Shown here: one piece after another, positions 28,701-34,700 of the stretch
How positions within the stretch are numbered: the first letter of the stretch is position 1
How the letters are laid out: each line of letters opens with the position of its first letter
Origin: Weissella cibaria KACC 11862
GTDB lineage: Bacteria > Bacillota > Bacilli > Lactobacillales > Lactobacillaceae
Assembly (NCBI RefSeq): GCF_000193635.1
Contig: NZ_AEKT01000028.1
Location: 52,159 to 116,158, forward strand
Length of the DNA: 64,000 nt
Reading direction: 5' to 3'
Notes under the pieces: generated by a model
The model's input: only the letters and a program-made list of their open reading frames with translations
The model's database searches: none
Told to the model about the DNA's origin: nothing
Made by a program: the position numbers and the translations under genes

Positions 28701-31700
28701 ATCGGATGACTATCCAACTGACTTTATGTTCGACAGTGATACGGCCAAGTCACAAGACTTCACGGTCACGTTAAAGCAAGCAACGGTGGTTGTGACGCCG
28801 GATGATCCAAAGAATCCTAGTGACCCAATCTTTACGCCGGGTGATCCGGTGGACCCAAGTGATCCATCAAGCCCAACGTATCCTGAGGAACCTGGTACGC
28901 CAGGTGATCCGATTGATCCAAATAATCCAAGCGGACCAACGTGGCCAGCGACGCCAACGTATCCAGCTGGGGTGACGGCACAAGATTTGAACAAGACGGT
29001 CACACGGACAGTGACGTATGTTTATGAGGATGGTTCTGAAGCTGAGACAACAGTGACGGACAATGTTGTCTTTGAACGGACGGCCACGGTTAACGCCGTG
29101 ACGGGAGCGGTCACATATGGCGAGTGGACGGCAGTTGGCGATGACGTCGATTGGCAGCAAGTTGATTCGCCAATGATTGTCGGCTACATGGCAGACAAGG
29201 CGTCGGTTGAATTTGTGGACGTCAATGGTGCGACTGAGCCAACATCAGTGGTTGTAACGTATACAGCGGTTGGTCAATGGGTGCCACATTTCCCACCGGG
29301 AACCGAGAATGTCCCAAGTGACCCAATCAACTATCCAAACAACCCGGATGACCCAACGAATCCAGCGGATCCTGGTCCGGATAATCCGGCCGATCCTGGC
29401 ACGACCGACAATCCAACCTTGCCATACGTGCCTGGCTTTACGCCACAAGGACCGGATGGTCAGCCGTTGGAGCCAGTTAACCCAAGCAATCCAAGCGAAG
29501 GATACTGGCCACCGGTTATTCCGGATGATCCTAAGCAGAGCCAAGATATTACCTATACAGCTAATGAACAAACTGCGCGAATTGTCTTCATTGATGATAC
29601 AACCGGCACGACATTGGCAACTGATGATATCGATGGTGTCTCGGATGAGAAGTCGACGTATACGACGGCGGACCGTTTGGCTGCTTACTACGCCCAAGGT
29701 TACACGTTGGTCAGTGATGACTATCCAGCCGACTTTGCGTTTGACCGTGTCGATGGCAACGTTGAAACGTTCGAGGTTCACTTGAAGCACGCTGCGATTA
29801 CCGTGACGCCAGATGATCCAAAGAACCCATCAACGCCAATTTACACACCGGGTGACCCGGTTGATCCAAGTGACCCAGAGAGTCCAACGTATCCAGCGGA
29901 ACCAGGTACGCCTGGAGACCCAATTGATCCGGATAATCCAAGTGGGCCAACTTGGCCAGCGGTGCCAACGTACCCAGATGGCGTGACGACGACCGACTTG
30001 AACGAGACAGTTAACCGCACGATTACGTATGTTGACGACAAGGGCGAAACGGTCTTTGCAGAGGCAACGGACAAGGTTAGCTTCACACGCACGGCGACAG
30101 TTGATGCGGTGACGGGTGAAGTCACTTACGGTGCGTGGGTTGCAACTGGTGGTGACACAACGTTTGACGCAGTGAACTCACCAGTTAAGACTGGTTACTA
30201 TGCTGATAAGGAAGTTGTTGCTGAAACCACTGGTTTGACGGCAACAACGGGGGATGAAAACGTCCAAGTTGTCTACAAGCCAATGGGACAATGGGTACCA
30301 TCATTCCCAGCCGGCACTGAAAACGTGCCATCTGATCCAACGACGTATCCAAATGACCCAGCTCATGCTGATACGCCACTTGAACCAGGTGATTCAAATA
30401 CGAATGTACCAGGAACGCCAGATAATCCAACAATGCCATATGTACCAGGCTTTACGCCACAAGGTCCAGATGGCACGCCACTTGAACCGGTAACACCAGG
30501 TTCGCCGGAAGGTGGTTATTGGCCACCAGCAACACCAACCGATAACCCAGGTGGTGATACGGTTGTGACTTATGTTGCGGATGAACAAAAGGCAACGATT
30601 ACGTACCACGATGTGACGACTGATACTGATTTGTCGGTTGATACGATTGCTGGTCATTCTGATGAAACAAGTTCATACACCACTGCACAACGTATTGCGA
30701 TGTATGAGCAACAAGGTTACCGTTTGGTCGCTGATGGTTATCCAGGTACGAAATTCACGTTCGATCGTGATACGGCAACTGATCAAGCGTACATCGTACA
30801 ACTTGAGCGTATTACGCAAACGATTACGCCAGATGATCCAAAGACGCCAAGCTCACCAATCTTTACGCCGGGTGATCCGGTGGACCCAAGTGATCCATCA
30901 AGCCCTACGTATCCTGAACAACCTGGTACGCCAGGTGAACCAATTGATCCAGATAATCCAAGTGGCCCAACTTGGCCAGCCACGCCGACTTATCCAGCCG
31001 GTTTGACGCATGATGATTTGAATCAAACGGTTACGCGTGAAGTCACTTATGTATACGACCGTGATGGTTCAGAAGCTGCGACAACAGCAACGGAAACGTT
31101 GACGTTTACGCGTACGGCGACGCTTGATACGGTTAGTGGCGAGATTACGTATGGTGAATGGATTGCGGCTGATAGTGATACCACCTTTGATGAGGTGACA
31201 TCACCAACGATTGCTGGATACACGGCAAACCGCGCGTCAGTTGCGGAAGCGACCGGCGTTGCGGCAACAGATGCAGATACGTCGATTGAAGTGCGTTACG
31301 TTGCGAATGAGCAACATGCAACAATTACGTATATTGATGACAATACGCAACAAACGATTGTCATGGATGACATTACCGGCCAATCTGATGGCACGACGAC
31401 ATACACGACGGCTGATCGGATTGCAGCTTTGCAAGCGCAAGGTTACAGTCTCGTGAATGATGGTTGGCCAGCTGACTTCGTGTTCGACACGGATGATGAT
31501 ACGACGCAAGCCTTCGAAGTTCATTTGAAGCACGCGACGATTACGGTTGACCCAGATGATCCGAAGACACCAAGTTCACCGGTTTACACACCAGGTGACC
31601 CAGTTGATCCGGATGATCCAGATGGTCCAACATATCCTGCTGAACCTGGTACGCCAGGCGAGCCAATCGATCCAAATAACCCAAGTGGCCCAACTTGGCC

Positions 31701-34700
31701 AGCGACACCAACGTATCCTGATGGTTTGAAGACGACTGATTTGAATGAGACGGTTGATCGGACGATTACGTATGTTTACGAGGATGGAAGTGAAGCTGCG
31801 AAGACGGTGACGGATAACGTCCAGTTCACGCGTACGGCTGAGTATGACGTAGTGACGGGAACTGTGACCTATGGTGATTGGGTTGCGACGAATGGTGATA
31901 CAACCTTTGATGCGGTTGAATCGCCGGTGATTACTGGCTATTATGCAGATTTGACCCAAGTTGATGAAACGGCAGGTTTGACAGCTGATAGTGGGGATGA
32001 AAACGTTAAGGTCACGTATAAGCAAATGGGACAATGGGTACCGTCGTTCCCAGCGAATACACCAAGTGTGCCAACGGATCCAATTACGTATCCAAACAAT
32101 CCGGATGATCCAACGCAACCGCTTGAACCGGGTGCGCCAGATTATCCAGTCATCCCATACGTACCAGGCTTTACGCCAGCAGGACCGGATGGTCCATTGC
32201 AACCAGTTGATCCGACTGATCCAAGCAAGGGTTATGTGCCACCGGCAACACCGACGGACAATCCAGGTGAAGACACGACAATTAATTACGTTGCCAATGA
32301 GCAAATAGCTACGATTACGTTTATCGATGATACGACGAAGACGGACTTGACAGTTGACACGATTACGGGTGTATCTGATGCAACGTCAACGTATACCACG
32401 GCTGAGCGCATTCAAGCTTACTTGGCCCAAGGTTACACGCTCGTTTCTGATGGTTATCCAACTGACTTCACGTTTGACCGTGATGACAGTCAGACGCAAG
32501 CGTATGAAGTGCACTTGAAGCACGCAACGATTACGATTACGCCAAGTGATCCGAAGACGCCGAGTCAGCCGATTTACAACCCAGGTGATCCGGTCGATCC
32601 GAGTGACCCAGATAGCCCAACGTACCCAGAAGAACCAGGCAATCCAGGTGACCCACTCGACCCAGATAACCCAAGCGGTCCAACTTGGCCAGCGACGCCA
32701 ACGTACCCAGCTGGTTTGACTGAAACTGATTTGAATGAATCAGTCACGCAAACCATCACGTACGTGTACGCCGACGGTCAAGAGGCAAGTAATCCAAAGA
32801 CGGACACGGTAACGTTTAGCCGTACGGCGACGCTTGATCCGGTCACGGGAGCGGTAACGTATGGTGAGTGGATTGCAGCAAATAGTGATACCACGTTTGA
32901 TGCGGTTGTTTCACCAGTGATTACTGGCTATGTTGCGGATAAGCAGACGTTGGCTGAGGTAACGGGCATTAAGGCGACTGATGCTGATACGGATCCAGTT
33001 GTCATTTACACGGCGATGGGACAATGGGTACCATCATATCCAGCTGGTACGACTGATGTACCAACGGATCCGATGACGTATCCAAATGACCCAGCTGATC
33101 CAACGCAACCAGCTGATCTAACGGCGCCAAATTATCCGGTCATTCCGGATGTACCAGGTTTCACGCCACAAGGCCCAGATGGTCCATTGCAACCGGTTGA
33201 TCCAAGTGACCCAAGTAAGGGCTACGTGCCACCAGCAACGCCGACTGATCCGACCCAAGATACGACGATTACGTATGTGGCGAATGAGCAGCAAGCAACG
33301 ATTGCCTACATTGACAAGACAACTGGTAAGCAATTGGCACTGGATCCGATTACGGGTCACTCTGATGAGTCATCAACCTACACGACGGCTGATAAGATTG
33401 CCGCGTACGAGGCAGCCGGTTATGTCTTGGTTTCCGATGGTTATCCAGGTGCCAACTTCACCTTCGATCGTGAAGATGATTATGACCAAACGTATGAGGT
33501 CATTTTGGAACACGCTGTCATCACAGTTGATCCAAATGATCCAAAGACGCCAAGTTCACCAATCTTCACGCCGGGTGGTCCAGTTGATCCGGATGATCCA
33601 ACGAGCCCAACTTATCCAGTTAACCCTGGTGAGACACCAACGCCAACGTACCCAGCCGGTGTGGAAACAGCTGATTTGAATGAGTCTGTGACCCAAACCA
33701 TCACGTACACGTATGCGGACGGTACAACGGCAGCGGATGATGCAACAGATACGGTAACGTTCAGTCGTACTGCGACAGTTGATGCGGTAACGGGCGAGGT
33801 GACGTACGGTGATTGGATTGCAAGCAATGGTGATACGACCTTTGACGCGGTGACGTCACCAGTGATTACCGGGTATGTTGCGGATAAGCAGACGATTGCT
33901 GAAGTGACGGGGATTGCCGCTAAGGATGCGGACACAACAATTACGGTTGTGTACAACCAGATGGGCCAATGGGTACCATCGTTCCCATCGGGCACGACCG
34001 ATGTACCAAGTGATCCGATGACGTATCCAAACGATCCAAATGATCCAACGGAGCCTCTGGCACCTGGACCGGAAAATGAAAATGATCCAGGTGACCCAGC
34101 TAATCCAACCTTGCCGTTCGTGCCAGGCTTTACGCCACAAGGACCAGATGGCCCATTGCAACCAGTTGATCCAGCTAACCCAAGTTCAGGTTACTGGCCA
34201 CCAACTTTGCCAAGTGACCCAACGACTGACACGACAATCACCTACACGGCGGATGAACAAGCAGCCACAATTACGTATGTTGATGCGGTGACAAATGAGA
34301 TATTAGGTGTCGACCACATTAAGGGGGGCTCGGATGAATCGCATGCCTACACAACGGCTAACCGATTGGCAGCTTACCTGGCGAGCGGTTATGAGTTGGT
34401 TTCAGATGGCTACCCAACGAACTTCACATTTGATCGTGATACGGCGGTCACGCAAGCTTATACGGTAACCTTAACGCACGGTTCGCAAACGATTAACCCC
34501 AACGATCCAAAGACGCCAGGCACGCCAATTAATCCGGATAACCCTGATGGAACAAAGTATCCAGACGGTTTGAAGTCAACTGATTTGAATGAGTCAGTGA
34601 CGCGGACGATTACGTATGTGGATCAAGCTGGCAAGGCGATGGCGACAGCGGTTAAGGAAACCATTCACTTTACGCGCACGGCGACCCTTGATACGGTAAC

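Noticed and set aside
28710-30983. Minus-strand ORFs with collagen-like Gly-Pro repeats inside the adhesin
   Set aside because: They mirror the Asp/Pro/Gly-rich linkers of the + strand, recur once per repeat unit, and have no ribosome sites. They are antisense shadows.
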